Below, piece by piece: positions 8,561 to 18,932 of a stretch of DNA of 64,000 nt. Below the pieces are notes generated by a model. It ran no database searches and had not been told where the DNA came from. It saw nothing but the letters and a program-made list of their open reading frames with translations. Made by a program: the position numbers and the translations under genes. Numbering within the stretch: the first letter of the stretch is position 1; each line of letters begins with the position of its first letter. The DNA is taken from the NCBI RefSeq assembly GCF_033783015.1, contig NZ_CP123907.1, positions 1,860,001-1,924,000 of the forward strand, in the 5' to 3' direction. Origin of the DNA: Corynebacterium sp. 21KM1197 (GTDB lineage Bacteria; Actinomycetota; Actinomycetes; Mycobacteriales; Mycobacteriaceae).

Positions 8561-8612
8561 CACAGCGCCAGCGACGGGGGTAATCCCCCGAGGTGCTACT
8601 AAGATGGTGGCG

Positions 8613-9962
8613 GTGAACACATCTCGCACCTCCGGTTCCGCCCTCCCGCCACAGCGCTCCACCTCGCTGCTCACGGACAAGTACGAGCTGACCATGCTGC
8701 AAGCAGCCCTGCTCGATGGCACCGCGCACCGCCAGTGTACCTTTGAGGTCTTTGCGCGACGCCTCCCCAACGAGCGTCGATACGGCGTGGTAGCGGGTAC
8801 CGCGCGCGTGCTTGAGGCGGTTTCGGACTTCATCTTCACCGAGGATCAACTAGCCCACCTGGATTTCCTCGACGAGCGCACCCTGGATTATCTGCGCGAT
8901 TTCCGCTTCTCCGGGCACATCGATGGCTACCGCGAGGGCGAACTCTACTTCCCCTATTCCCCCATTCTCACGCTGCGCGGCACCTTTGGCGAGTGCGTGA
9001 TCTTAGAGACGGTCATCCTCTCCATCATGAACGCGGACTCCGCCGTGGCCTCGGCCGCCGCCCGCATGGTCACCGCCGCCGATGGCCGCCCCATCATCGA
9101 GATGGGCTCGCGCCGCACCCACGAGTACGCGGCGGTATCCGCCTCCCGCGCCGCCTACCTGGGAGGCTTTAGCGCCACCTCCAATCTTGAGGCCTCGCAG
9201 CGCTACGGTATCCCCGCCTCGGGCACCTCCGCACACTCCTGGACACTGCTGCACATCGACGCCGACGGCCAGCCCAACGAGGCCGCCGCCTTCCGCGCCC
9301 AGGTGGAGGCGCTGGGCACGGACACCGTGCTGCTAGTGGATACCTACGACATCACCCAGGGGGTGCGCACCGCGATCGAGGTGGCGGGCACCGAACTCGG
9401 AGCCGTGCGCATTGATTCCGGCGACCTGGGTGTGATGACGCGCCGCGTGCGCAAGCAACTCGACGAGTTGGGGGCCTATAACACCAAGATCGTGGTCTCC
9501 TCCGACCTCGATGAGTTCACCATCGCCGGTCTGCGCGGCGATCCGGTGAATTCCTTCGGCGTGGGGACCTCCGTGGTCACCGGCTCCGGTGCTCCCACCC
9601 CGGGCATGGTCTACAAACTCGTGGAGGTGGAGGGGCACCCGGTGGCCAAGCGCTCTCGCGGTAAGGCCATGACCGGAGGCACCAAGCGCGCGCTGCGCAC
9701 GCACCGCTCCACCGGCACCGCCATCGAGGAGATCGTGCTGCCCTTTGATGCCCCCAACCCCGATCTAGGCAACGTTCATTCCCGCGCCCTGACCACCCCG
9801 CTCATGCGTGACGGCGAGGTGGTGGCCGATCTGCCCAGCCTGGAGGACTCGCGCACGTTCCTGGCGGAGCAACTGGTCACCCTCCCCTGGGAGGGGCTGG
9901 CGCTCTCCCGCGATGAGCCGGTGGTGCCCACCCGCTTCGTGGGGTTTGATTCGCCCCTGTGA
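8613..9962 (+). CDS. pncB: Nicotinate phosphoribosyltransferase
   Basis: A 449-residue enzyme converting nicotinate and PRPP to nicotinate mononucleotide, the entry step of NAD salvage. Family features: LLTDKYELTMLQAAL at the N-terminus, the FEVFARRLP strand, FSATSNLEA followed by GTSAHSW, whose histidine corresponds to the residue phosphorylated in the family, and AVRIDSGDLG for PRPP binding. A GTG at 8613 is preferred: it lies seven bases after TAAGAT (8600-8605) and would be leaderless; an ATG at 8604 overlaps that box. nadE, the last NAD step, is also in this window. The phased repeat upstream may be an operator. Confidence 0.94.
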   Translation: MNTSRTSGSALPPQRSTSLLTDKYELTMLQAALLDGTAHRQCTFEVFARRLPNERRYGVVAGTARVLEAVSDFIFTEDQLAHLDFLDERTLDYLRDFRFSGHIDGYREGELYFPYSPILTLRGTFGECVILETVILSIMNADSAVASAAARMVTAADGRPIIEMGSRRTHEYAAVSASRAAYLGGFSATSNLEASQRYGIPASGTSAHSWTLLHIDADGQPNEAAAFRAQVEALGTDTVLLVDTYDITQGVRTAIEVAGTELGAVRIDSGDLGVMTRRVRKQLDELGAYNTKIVVSSDLDEFTIAGLRGDPVNSFGVGTSVVTGSGAPTPGMVYKLVEVEGHPVAKRSRGKAMTGGTKRALRTHRSTGTAIEEIVLPFDAPNPDLGNVHSRALTTPLMRDGEVVADLPSLEDSRTFLAEQLVTLPWEGLALSRDEPVVPTRFVGFDSPL

Positions 9963-10107
9963 CCTCCACCCCGACCTCCGCCCCGCTACGCGCGTGTGAT
10001 TTTTTCCGATTCCGGGAACTCTCACCGGGGGTATAACGGGTGTCTCTACAGGTCACGGCTTTGCGCAAGCGTGGAACCCCCGAGGTATCACGTCCGACTT
10101 CTAGGAC

Positions 10108-11574
10108 ATGAACACTTCCACCGAGTTTTCCGGGCAGCCAAAGCCGTCCGCTCAGGATGCTTCCCCGGATTCCGCCCGCCCCACGGCGGACGCAGGCAAG
10201 GACGCACAAAGGCAGCAGGGTAACCGCCGCACGGCCCCCACCACACGGACGCGCAGGGCCGGAAACCTGCGCGCCACGCTGTACCGCATGCACAGTTGGG
10301 CCGGAATCCTGGTGGCACCCTTCCTGGTGCTGGCGGCGCTTACCGGCCTGGCCTATGCCATCGCCCCCACCCTGGAACAGATGGTTTACCGCGATGTGCT
10401 CACCACCGAGGCCACCGGGGAGCACATCTCCGCCGCCGAGGCCATCGACATTGCCCGGGAGGTACACCCCGATCTGGAACTCGCCGGGGTACAGGTCAAT
10501 GACCGCGAGGACGCCACCATGCGCGTGCTCTTCCTCGATCCCGCCCTGCCCAGCAGCAGTTATAAGCAGGCGGTGTTCATCGACCCCGTCAGCGGCGAGG
10601 TACTGGGAGACATGCCGCAGTACGGCAGTTCCAGTTCCCTGCCGCTGCGCGCCCTGCTCAGCGAGGGGCACGCGAACCTGTGGCTGGGGGAGCCGGGCCG
10701 CTTCTATTCGGAGATGGCGGCCTCCTGGCTGGGGGCGATGACGCTCACCGGGGCCTTCCTCCTCTTCCAGCGCTGGCGGCGTTCCACCAGTAAAAAGAAC
10801 AAGCCGCGCCGCTGGCACTCCCTGGTGGGCCTGCTGTGTATTCCGGGTTTCCTCTTCCTCACCGTCACCGGGCTTACCTGGTCTAGCACCTCCGGAGGCA
10901 CGATCGGGGAGATCCGCACGCAGTTGGATTGGCGCCGCCCCACCCCGGACGTCACCGCCACCGCTCCACTGAGCGCCGGGGCGCAATCCGAGGACGCACC
11001 CGCAGACGCCGCTGCGGCGGGTGACGCCGGGGCCGACGCCGCCATCGCCGCCGCGCGGGAGGCCGGGCTCACCGGGTTCCTCACCGCCACGGCCCCCACG
11101 GAACCGGAGGCCCCCGATGTGTGGACGGTGGCGGAGTCTACCGCGCAGCCCTGGGTGTTCAGCTATGACGCCGTGGCCATCAATGCCGCTACCGGCGAGG
11201 TGGTGGATACCGTGCCGTTTTCCTCATGGTCGCTGCCCGCCAAACTCAGCGAGTGGCTGATCCGCGCGCACATGGGAATCCTGCTCGGCCTGCTCAACCA
11301 GCTCGTTTTGGTGGGGCTGGCGGTGGGGCTGCTCGCCTCCATCGTGCTGGGATACATCATGTGGTGGCGGCGCGGCAAGGGTTCCTCCTTTGGCCGCCTG
11401 CCCGCCCCGAGGAGCTGGGAGAACGTCTCCCGCCCGGCCCTGATCTGCTTCCTGCTCATCTTGGTGGTCTATGGCATTTTCGCCCCCTACTTTGGCCTCA
11501 GCGTGCTAGCCTTCGTGGCTATCGACGCCACCTACCGGGCATTCCGGCGGCGTCGCCCCCGCCAGCTACACTGA
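10108..11574 (+). CDS. PepSY-associated TM helix protein
   Basis: A 488-residue membrane protein of the PepSY_TM (iron-regulated membrane protein) family. After a disordered Pro/Ala/Arg-rich N-terminus of about 55 residues come four hydrophobic segments: LYRMHSWAGILVAPFLVL, the pair around residues 210-260 (ending in WHSLVGLLCIPGFL), and IRAHMGILLGLLNQ onwards, with PepSY-like alpha/beta domains outside the membrane between them. Relatives accompany siderophore, haem or copper systems, often as flavin/haem-type reductases, but no partner genes are adjacent. It sits between pncB and the helicase gene and ends one codon before the latter, so those two are probably co-transcribed. A TATAAC box lies upstream at about 10034. 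Confidence 0.82.
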   Translation: MNTSTEFSGQPKPSAQDASPDSARPTADAGKDAQRQQGNRRTAPTTRTRRAGNLRATLYRMHSWAGILVAPFLVLAALTGLAYAIAPTLEQMVYRDVLTTEATGEHISAAEAIDIAREVHPDLELAGVQVNDREDATMRVLFLDPALPSSSYKQAVFIDPVSGEVLGDMPQYGSSSSLPLRALLSEGHANLWLGEPGRFYSEMAASWLGAMTLTGAFLLFQRWRRSTSKKNKPRRWHSLVGLLCIPGFLFLTVTGLTWSSTSGGTIGEIRTQLDWRRPTPDVTATAPLSAGAQSEDAPADAAAAGDAGADAAIAAAREAGLTGFLTATAPTEPEAPDVWTVAESTAQPWVFSYDAVAINAATGEVVDTVPFSSWSLPAKLSEWLIRAHMGILLGLLNQLVLVGLAVGLLASIVLGYIMWWRRGKGSSFGRLPAPRSWENVSRPALICFLLILVVYGIFAPYFGLSVLAFVAIDATYRAFRRRRPRQLH

Positions 11575-11580
11575 TTGACC

Positions 11581-13554
11581 ATGCCCGACGCTCCCCTTAG
11601 CCCCTCCACCGACGATCTCCTAGACGCGGCCGTCTCCGCCCTGGGCGGGGCGCGGCGCGAGGGGCAGGTGCGCATGGCCCAGGCGGTCACCGCCGCGATG
11701 GAAAAGGAGCGTCACCTCGCGGTGCAGGCGGGTACGGGTACCGGAAAGTCCCTGGCCTATCTCATTCCCGCGCTGCGGCACGCCCAGGCCACCGGCAACA
11801 CCGTGATCGTCTCCACCGCCACCATCGCGCTTCAGCGCCAACTGGTGGATCGGGATCTCCCCCGCCTGGCGGACGCCCTGGAGCCCCTGATGGAGCACCG
11901 CCCCACCTTTGCCATTCAAAAGGGCCGCTCCAATTACCTCTGCCTCAACAAGATCGCCCGCGAGGAGCCCGAGGAACAGGAGGCCCTGCTCGACGAGGAG
12001 GAACTGGGCTGGCTGGGTCGCCATATCCGGCGGGTAACGGACTGGGCACAGGAAACCGAGACTGGGGACCGCGATGACCTCGAACCCGGCGTGCCCGACC
12101 AGGTCTGGCGGCACGTCTCCGTCACCTCCAACGAATGCATCGGCGCCAACCGCTGCCCGCACGGCGAGGAATGCTTCGCGGAACTAGCCCGCCAGGCCAC
12201 CCGCAACGTGGACGTGGTGGTAACCAACCACGCGCTACTTGCCATCGACGCCCTCTCCGACGCCCCCGTGCTCCCCGAACACGAGGTGGTGATCGTGGAC
12301 GAGGCCCACGAACTCGACGGCCGCATTACCGCCGTGGCCACCGCCCACATCACCGGCACCGCGCTGACCCTGGCCGCCAAGCGCGCGGGCAAACTCGGCG
12401 CGGACGGCCAGGACGCCAAGCTTATCGACGCCGCCGATACCTGGGACGCCCACGTCCCCTCCCTGGAGGTGGGCCGCTGGACCAGCGTGGACGATCACAC
12501 CCGCAGCCTACTGGTGGCCCTGCGCGATGAAATCTGGGGCACCCGCTCCCGCATCGCCAAGGCCCCCGAGGGGGAATCCGCCAACGATCCCGAGACCTTT
12601 GCCGAGCGTCACAACCTTTCCGCACACCTGCTGGAACTGCACGACGCCCTGGTGCGCATGCTGGAGGTCTTTGATACCTCCGACCCCAGCCAGCAAAGCG
12701 ACGTCGTGTGGCTCACCGTGGACGAACGCCGGGGCACCTCCCTGACCGTGGCCCCGCTCTCCGTGGCGGGATTGCTGCACACCCGGCTCTTTGCGGAGAA
12801 CACCGTGGTGCTCACCTCCGCCACCCTCTCGGTGGGCGGCAACTTCAAGGCCCTCGCGGCCGCTTGGGGGCTACCCAAGGGCACCTGGGACGGCCTCGAC
12901 GCCGGTACCCCCTTTGATCCCCAGCGCTCCGGGATCATGTACGTACCCACCGCCCTGCCCGATCCCGGCCGCGAGGGCCCCACCCCCGAATCCCTCGATG
13001 AGATGGCCGACCTCATCACCGCCGCCGGGGGCCGCACCCTGGGGCTCTTTTCCTCTCGCCGCGCCGCGCAACTGGCCGCGGAGAAACTCCGGGCCCGTCT
13101 GCCCTTTGACATTCTGCTTCAGGGCGAGGACAGCACCGGCGCGCTCGTGGACGCCTTTTCCCGCAATGAGAACACCTGCCTCTTTGGCACCCTCACCCTG
13201 TGGCAGGGCGTGGACGTACCCGGCCCCTCCTGCTCCCTCGTGCTCATCGACCGCATCCCCTTCCCCCGCCCTGACGATCCCCTGCTCCAGGCCCGCAAGG
13301 AGGCCGCCGACGCCGAGGGCCGCAACGGCTTCATGGAGGTGGCCGCCACCCACGCGGCCCTGCTGCTGGCGCAGGGAGCCGGGCGGCTGCTGCGCTCGGT
13401 GAACGATCGCGGCGTGGTGGCCGTGCTGGATCGCAGGATCGTGACCAAGCGCTACGGCGGCTTCCTGCGCGCCTCCATGCCGCAGTTCTGGTCCACCACG
13501 GACGGGGAGAAGGTGCGCGGCGCGCTGCGCCGCCTGGTGGCCGCCTCTTCCTAA
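11581..13554 (+). CDS. dinG: DinG/XPD-type ATP-dependent DNA helicase
   Basis: A 657-residue superfamily 2 helicase. Walker A is GTGTGKS (residues 51-57), the DEAH box lies in IVDEAHE (near 240), and motif VI-like GAGRLLR occurs near residue 600. Four cysteines between these (YLCLNK, ECIGANRC, EECF) match the iron-sulfur cluster site of XPD/DinG helicases. Such enzymes unwind damaged or R-loop DNA 5' to 3'. ATG at 11581 chosen; a TTG two codons earlier follows the preceding stop directly. Its last 4 bases overlap the serB stop, tail-to-tail. One copy of the CTTATCGACGCC motif lies inside (12421-12432). Confidence 0.92.
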   Translation: MPDAPLSPSTDDLLDAAVSALGGARREGQVRMAQAVTAAMEKERHLAVQAGTGTGKSLAYLIPALRHAQATGNTVIVSTATIALQRQLVDRDLPRLADALEPLMEHRPTFAIQKGRSNYLCLNKIAREEPEEQEALLDEEELGWLGRHIRRVTDWAQETETGDRDDLEPGVPDQVWRHVSVTSNECIGANRCPHGEECFAELARQATRNVDVVVTNHALLAIDALSDAPVLPEHEVVIVDEAHELDGRITAVATAHITGTALTLAAKRAGKLGADGQDAKLIDAADTWDAHVPSLEVGRWTSVDDHTRSLLVALRDEIWGTRSRIAKAPEGESANDPETFAERHNLSAHLLELHDALVRMLEVFDTSDPSQQSDVVWLTVDERRGTSLTVAPLSVAGLLHTRLFAENTVVLTSATLSVGGNFKALAAAWGLPKGTWDGLDAGTPFDPQRSGIMYVPTALPDPGREGPTPESLDEMADLITAAGGRTLGLFSSRRAAQLAAEKLRARLPFDILLQGEDSTGALVDAFSRNENTCLFGTLTLWQGVDVPGPSCSLVLIDRIPFPRPDDPLLQARKEAADAEGRNGFMEVAATHAALLLAQGAGRLLRSVNDRGVVAVLDRRIVTKRYGGFLRASMPQFWSTTDGEKVRGALRRLVAASS

Positions 13555-14819
13555 TCGGTGCCCAGCGGCACCCGGCGGTAGGTTCCCGCCTCCTTTTCTG
13601 CGGCCTCCACCTCATCGCGCGGGATCCCCAGGATATGCAGCACCTCGTCCAGGAAGGGGTGCGTCACCGCGGTATCGGCAACCTCCCGCAGGGCGGGCTT
13701 GGCGTTAAACGCAATGCCCAGACCCGCTGCGAAAATCATGTCAATATCATTGGCCCCATCGCCCACCGCCACGGTCTGATCCATGTCGATGTGGTTCTCC
13801 TCCGCGAAATCGCGCAGGAAGCGCGCCTTGGCCGCACGATCCACCACCTCACCGATCACCCGTCCGGTGAGCACCCCCTCGTGAATCTCCAGGGTATTGG
13901 CGCGCACGTAATCCACCCCCAGTTCCTCGGTGAGATCCTCTAGCACCTGCGTGAACCCCCCGGAGACCACCGCCACCGTGTACCCCATGCGCTTGAGGGT
14001 GCGCACCGTGGTGCGCGCACCGGGGGTCAGCACGATGTCCGCCGCCACCTCATCAAGCACCGACTCCGGCAACCCCTTGAGCGCGGCCACCCGCTCGCGC
14101 AGCGACTCCTCAAAGTCAATCTCTCCCCGCATAGCCCGCTCCGTGACGCGGGCCACCTCCTCCTCTCGCCCGGCGTGGGCGGCCAGCATCTCAATGACCT
14201 CCCCGGTGATCAGGGTGGAATCGCAATCAAAGCACACCAGGCGCTTAGACCTGCGCGCCAGGCCCGCGCGCTCCACGGCGATGTCCACGCCCGCCTCCTG
14301 GGTGTGCTCGGCCAGGGCCTTGCGCAATCCCGCCACGCCCTCCGGGGAGGAATCCGCCACGGTAATGGAGAGTTCCAAGCCGGTGACCGGGTAGTCCGAG
14401 ATCCCCCGGATACGGTCGATATTCGCGCCGTGATCCGCCAGGACCCGGCCCACCGCGGAGACGTCCGCCGCGCACACCTGATGGCCCAGCATCACCACCG
14501 CATGCGTGGAACGGGGACGTGCAGCGATCTGTTCCGCGTTGCGCTCCACCAGCACTCGCTGTTCGAGGGGGTTAAGCGCGGCATTCAGTTCCTCCGGTAG
14601 GCCTTCTGCCACCGAATCCGGGAGATTCACAAAGGCCGCCAGGGAGAGCCTGCCCCGGAAATCGGACTGCTCCACATCAAGCAATTGAACCTCGCGGGAG
14701 GCCAGCACTTGAAAGAACACGGCGGAAACGCCGGGGCGGTTCGGGCCGGTGACGGTGATCACCGCGGGAGACTGGGGAATATGAGTGTTTTTATTGTCCA
14801 CCGTTTTATTCTCGCACAT
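13551..14819 (-). CDS. serB: Phosphoserine phosphatase with N-terminal ACT domains
   Basis: A 422-residue enzyme for the last step of serine synthesis. Two ACT-type regulatory domains fill about residues 18-180 (AVITVTGPNRPGV; ELSITVADSSPEGV) and a HAD phosphatase follows: catalytic DCDSTL near residue 200, SGGFT motif II, and GDGANDIDM motif IV. ACT domains in this family bind amino acids, giving feedback control. The ATG at 14819 has a strong GGAGGG ribosome binding site, but that site lies in the 3' arm of a 14-base-pair hairpin ending two bases before the start codon, so translation may be controlled by mRNA folding. Confidence 0.95.
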   Translation of the reverse strand: MCENKTVDNKNTHIPQSPAVITVTGPNRPGVSAVFFQVLASREVQLLDVEQSDFRGRLSLAAFVNLPDSVAEGLPEELNAALNPLEQRVLVERNAEQIAARPRSTHAVVMLGHQVCAADVSAVGRVLADHGANIDRIRGISDYPVTGLELSITVADSSPEGVAGLRKALAEHTQEAGVDIAVERAGLARRSKRLVCFDCDSTLITGEVIEMLAAHAGREEEVARVTERAMRGEIDFEESLRERVAALKGLPESVLDEVAADIVLTPGARTTVRTLKRMGYTVAVVSGGFTQVLEDLTEELGVDYVRANTLEIHEGVLTGRVIGEVVDRAAKARFLRDFAEENHIDMDQTVAVGDGANDIDMIFAAGLGIAFNAKPALREVADTAVTHPFLDEVLHILGIPRDEVEAAEKEAGTYRRVPLGTD

Positions 14820-14821
14820 GA

Positions 14822-14858
14822 CAAAGTCCCTCCGGGGATAAAAACCGGAGGGACTTTG
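14822..14858 (-). promoter_or_regulatory. Hairpin sequestering the serB ribosome binding site
   Basis: A perfect 14-base-pair stem (14822-14835 with 14845-14858) and 9-base loop lies between ctaD and serB, both on the minus strand. In the RNA the 3' arm contains the serB Shine-Dalgarno GGAGGG. No T run follows, so it is a poor intrinsic terminator for ctaD and more like a translational control hairpin or a processing/stability element. Confidence 0.6.
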
Positions 14859-14889
14859 GTTTATGTGTAGTCAGTAGGTTCCCGGTGGC

Positions 14890-16587
14890 CTAGTGGCCGC
14901 CACCCGTGTGTGCCTCGCGGCGCATACGCTCCACCATGTGCGGGTAGTGCAGCTCGAAGGCGGGGCGCTCCGAGCGGATACGCGGCAGGGAGACGAAGTT
15001 GTGACGCGGGGGCGGGCAGGAGGTGACCCACTCCAGGGAGTTGCTGTAGCCCCACGGATCGTCCACGGTGACAACCTCGCCGTAGCGCCAGGACTTAAAC
15101 ACGTTCCACACGAACGGCAGCACGGAACAACCGAGTAGGAAGGAGAAGATCGTAGAGATCTGGTTGAGGGTGGTGAATCCATCGGTATCCAAGTAGTCGG
15201 CGTAGCGACGCGGCATACCCATGTTGCCCAGCCAGTGCTGCACCAGGAAGGTGCCGTGGAAGCCCACGAAGGTCAGCCAGAAGTGGATCTTGCCCAGGCG
15301 CTCGTCCAGCATGCGGCCCGTCATCTTGGGGAACCAGAAGTAAATGCCGGAGAAGGAGGCAAACACCACGGTGCCAAAGAGGGTGTAGTGGAAGTGCGCG
15401 ATGAGGAAGTAGGACTCTGCCAGCTGGAAGTCCAGCGGCGGGGAGGCCAGCATGATGCCGGTGAGGCCACCGAAGAGGAACGTGGAGATGAAGCCCACGG
15501 CCCACACCATCGGGGTCTCCCAGGTGATGTGGCCCTTCCACATGGTGCCCGTCCAGTTAAAGAACTTCACGCCGGTGGGCACGGAGATCAGGAAGGTCAT
15601 GAAGGAGAAGAAGGGCAGCAGCACCGCGCCGGTAACGAACATGTGGTGAGCCCACACGGCCATGGACAGCGCACCGATGGAGAGGGTGGCAAAGACCAGG
15701 CCCACGTAGCCGAACATCGGCTTGCGGGAGAACACCGGAATGACCTCGGAGACGATGCCGAAGAAGGGCAGCGCCAGCACGTACACCTCGGGGTGACCGA
15801 AGAACCAGAAGAGGTGCTGCCACAGGATCGAGCCGCCGTTAGCGGGGTCGTAGATGTGGCCGCCCAGCTTGCGGTCATAGAGAATACCCAGGGCCGCCGC
15901 CAGGAGGAGCGGGAAGATCAGCAGGGCGATCACGGAGGCCACAAAGATGTTCCAGGAGAAGATGGGCATGCGGAACATCGTCATGCCCGGTGCACGCAGA
16001 CAGAGAATGGTGGTCACCATGTTGATGGCGGAGGCCACGGTGCCCACGCCGGTGGCGCCCACGCCCACAATCCAGAAGTCCGCGCCCACGCCGGGAGTGT
16101 GGATGGCGTCGGACAGCGGGGAGTACATGGTCCAGCCGAAGTCCGCCGCGCCGCCGGGGGTGATAAAGCCCGCGAGCATGGCCACCACACCCACCTGGGT
16201 GATCCAGAAACCAAAGGCGTTCAGGCGGGGGAAGGCGACGTCGGGGGCACCGATCTGCAAGGGCAGCACGTAGTTGGCAAAGCCCCACACGATCGGGGTA
16301 CCAAAGGCCAGCAGCATGATGGTGCCGTGCATGGTGAAGAGCTGGTTGAACTGCTCATTGGACAGGTACTGCAAGCCCGGCGTGAACAACTCCGCGCGGA
16401 TCAGCAGCGCCATCAGGCCACCGGCGAAGAACCACACCAGCGACATGATGATGTACATGATGCCCAGTTCTTTGTGATCCGTGGTGGTGAGCATCTTCCA
16501 CATCTTGGTACCCATGCGGGCATTACCCGTTGGCGCGGGACGGACGGGCTCGACGTAGTCATCGAGCCGCGGTGCCACAGCAGTCAT
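14890..16587 (-). CDS. ctaD: Cytochrome c oxidase subunit I (aa3 type)
   Basis: A 565-residue catalytic subunit of the terminal oxidase, with 12 membrane helices, haem a, haem a3 and CuB. Visible ligands: FTMHGTIM (haem a His), HPEVYVL (CuB His with the cross-linked Tyr), WAHHMF (two CuB His) and HFHYTLFG (haem a3 and haem a His). The start at 16587 is fixed by AGGAGGA five bases upstream. In corynebacteria ctaD stands apart from the ctaCFE-qcr cluster and joins a bcc-aa3 supercomplex. It is followed by serB on the same strand. Confidence 0.97.
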   Translation of the reverse strand: MTAVAPRLDDYVEPVRPAPTGNARMGTKMWKMLTTTDHKELGIMYIIMSLVWFFAGGLMALLIRAELFTPGLQYLSNEQFNQLFTMHGTIMLLAFGTPIVWGFANYVLPLQIGAPDVAFPRLNAFGFWITQVGVVAMLAGFITPGGAADFGWTMYSPLSDAIHTPGVGADFWIVGVGATGVGTVASAINMVTTILCLRAPGMTMFRMPIFSWNIFVASVIALLIFPLLLAAALGILYDRKLGGHIYDPANGGSILWQHLFWFFGHPEVYVLALPFFGIVSEVIPVFSRKPMFGYVGLVFATLSIGALSMAVWAHHMFVTGAVLLPFFSFMTFLISVPTGVKFFNWTGTMWKGHITWETPMVWAVGFISTFLFGGLTGIMLASPPLDFQLAESYFLIAHFHYTLFGTVVFASFSGIYFWFPKMTGRMLDERLGKIHFWLTFVGFHGTFLVQHWLGNMGMPRRYADYLDTDGFTTLNQISTIFSFLLGCSVLPFVWNVFKSWRYGEVVTVDDPWGYSNSLEWVTSCPPPRHNFVSLPRIRSERPAFELHYPHMVERMRREAHTGGGH

Positions 16588-16980
16588 TCGATCCTCCTGA
16601 CTATGAGACAACCCTCGGGAACACAGGGTTATCCAAGTTTTCTACCGCTTCATAATAAAACACGCATGAGCACATTTTCCAGCCGTCCCACCAGTCACAA
16701 AGGGCCGCGCAGCAGGGATTTTCACCAAGCACCCTGCCAGTTTTCTTAGCGTTTTTCAGCGTTACCCCAGCCCTTGTAGGTGCCCGGCCACGCCCCAGGG
16801 CCACACTCCCCTGCCGGATCAGTGACCTTTTCCACATTTTAAGGTGCGCCGCCACCCCGGCAGCGCACCCCGACCCCGGAAAAACTACCCCCAGTGTGAA
16901 TCAACCTTTAGATTGAGCGCGCCCCTGGCGCACTCCCCCGTATACTCCTCCGCGCACCCCGGAGGGGACGTCGATAAGCG
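16588..16980. other. Intergenic region ctaD-nrdF, 393 bases
   Basis: The region contains the ctaD promoter (minus strand) and the 3' region of nrdF. One copy of the repeated motif (GACGTCGATAAG, 16967-16978) lies just before the nrdF stop. A short CCTCCG/CGGAGG hairpin near 16950-16966 could end nrdF transcription but lacks a T run. No gene is seen. Confidence 0.5.
16967..16978 (-). repeat. Copy of the dispersed 12-base motif CTTATCGACGYC
   Basis: Ten exact copies of CTTATCGACGYC occur in the window. Plus strand: 12421, 21412, 31876, 39088, 58816 and 62850. Minus strand: 16967, 22221, 43411 and 47174. An eleventh site at 40440 matches all but the first base. The copies at 16967, 22221, 39088 and 47174 are intergenic. 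I know no function for it. Confidence 0.75.
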
Positions 16981-18126
<1,146 letters not shown>

Positions 18127-18133
18127 TCACAGT

Positions 18134-18178
18134 GGCCCCATACCGGCCCCCACAACGGCCCCACGACGCCCCCACGAC
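18134..18178. repeat. GC-rich imperfect tandem repeat between nrdF and ftn
   Basis: Four head-to-tail units of 11-12 bases beginning GGCCCC or GCCCCC (18134, 18145, 18157, 18168). It lies in the divergent promoter region of nrdF and ftn. Confidence 0.6.
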
Positions 18179-18191
18179 CAGGGGAGACACC

Positions 18192-18225
18192 TTCGCCTAA
18201 CCTCACATTTATTCGCCTTACCTCA
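18192..18225 (+). promoter_or_regulatory. Tandem DtxR-like half-sites upstream of ftn
   Basis: TTCGCCTAACCTCA (18192-18205) and TTCGCCTTACCTCA (18212-18225) repeat with a 20-base period. Each resembles the right half of the DtxR operator consensus (GCCTAACCTAA). DtxR is reported to activate ftn in C. glutamicum. The sites end about 25 bases before the -10 box TATTCT (18250-18255). Confidence 0.5.
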
Positions 18226-18249
18226 GATGACAGCCCTCATTAATCGGTC

Positions 18250-18255
18250 TATTCT
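18250..18255 (+). promoter_or_regulatory. -10 box of ftn (leaderless)
   Basis: TATTCT lies seven bases before the ftn ATG, and no ribosome binding site is present, so transcription probably starts at the start codon. Confidence 0.5.
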
Positions 18256-18262
18256 CTGAATC

Positions 18263-18757
18263 ATGGCTATCAACGACAAACTGGCAAAGGCATTCAACGA
18301 GCAGGTCACGATGGAGATCGAGGCCTCCCTGATCTACCTCCAGCTCTCCTACGTCCTCGACGATCTGGGGCTGAGCGGTATGCGCGACTGGATGAAGAAG
18401 CAGCACGACGAGGAACTGGAGCACGCCGAGCGCTTCGCCCAGCACCTGCTGGATCGCGGCTACGTCCCCCAGATCCAGGACATCCCCACCCCGAAGATCT
18501 CCGTGTCCAACGCCAAGGAGGCCTTCGAGGCTTCCCTGGAGCACGAGCGCAAGGTTTCCGCCTCCATCCGCAACCTGGCCGCTCTCCAGGCCGAGGTGCA
18601 GGATTGGGATTCCCGCCCGATGATCGACTGGTTCCTGGACGAGCAGATCGAGGAGGAGTCCACCGTCTCCGAGATCCTGGATCGCCTGGAGCTGGCCGGT
18701 ACCGATGGCTCCGGCATTCTGCGTATCGACGCCGAGCTAGCCTCCCGCGGCGAGTAA
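18263..18757 (+). CDS. ftn: Non-haem ferritin
   Basis: A 164-residue four-helix iron-storage protein that forms 24-subunit cages. Ferroxidase residues visible include Glu18, Glu51 and His54 (in HDEELEHAERF) and Glu residues in the later EHERKV helix. Iron storage by this protein is tied to iron-replete conditions; upstream DtxR-like sites fit activation by DtxR. The gene is oriented opposite to nrdF and nrdE, which flank it. The mRNA is probably leaderless. A terminator follows at 18861. Confidence 0.95.
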   Translation: MAINDKLAKAFNEQVTMEIEASLIYLQLSYVLDDLGLSGMRDWMKKQHDEELEHAERFAQHLLDRGYVPQIQDIPTPKISVSNAKEAFEASLEHERKVSASIRNLAALQAEVQDWDSRPMIDWFLDEQIEEESTVSEILDRLELAGTDGSGILRIDAELASRGE

Positions 18758-18860
18758 TCCCCCAAGGCTTTCACCGAGGCCCCACGGCGGTGCCGCACGC
18801 GCGGCGCTGCCCAATACTCAGAGCAGTACCTCAACGCAGTACATAAAATAGCGCGCGAAC

Positions 18861-18910
18861 AAGAGCGCGCCCACCCTTTCTCAGTGAAAGGAAGCGGGGC
18901 GCGCTCTTTT
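18861..18910 (+). terminator. Terminator of ftn
   Basis: A 12-base-pair GC stem (18861-18872 with 18897-18908) encloses a smaller CCTTTC/GAAAGG hairpin and ends in TCTTTTCCTT. It lies between the convergent ftn and nrdE genes. Confidence 0.85.
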
Positions 18911-18926
18911 CCTTATATATATAAGG
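18911..18926. repeat. Perfect 16-base AT-rich palindrome
   Basis: CCTTATATATATAAGG directly follows the ftn terminator and lies seven bases beyond the nrdE stop. It may extend the termination region or bind a protein; function unknown. Confidence 0.6.
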
Positions 18927-18932
18927 AATGAT

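Noticed and set aside
15235..16749. 504-codon open frame antisense to ctaD
   Set aside because: Low-complexity His/Gly/Glu shadow of a clear cytochrome oxidase gene.
18911..18926. Palindrome after ftn as a dif or attachment site
   Set aside because: Too short and purely AT-alternating; no recombinase gene or 28-base dif pattern.
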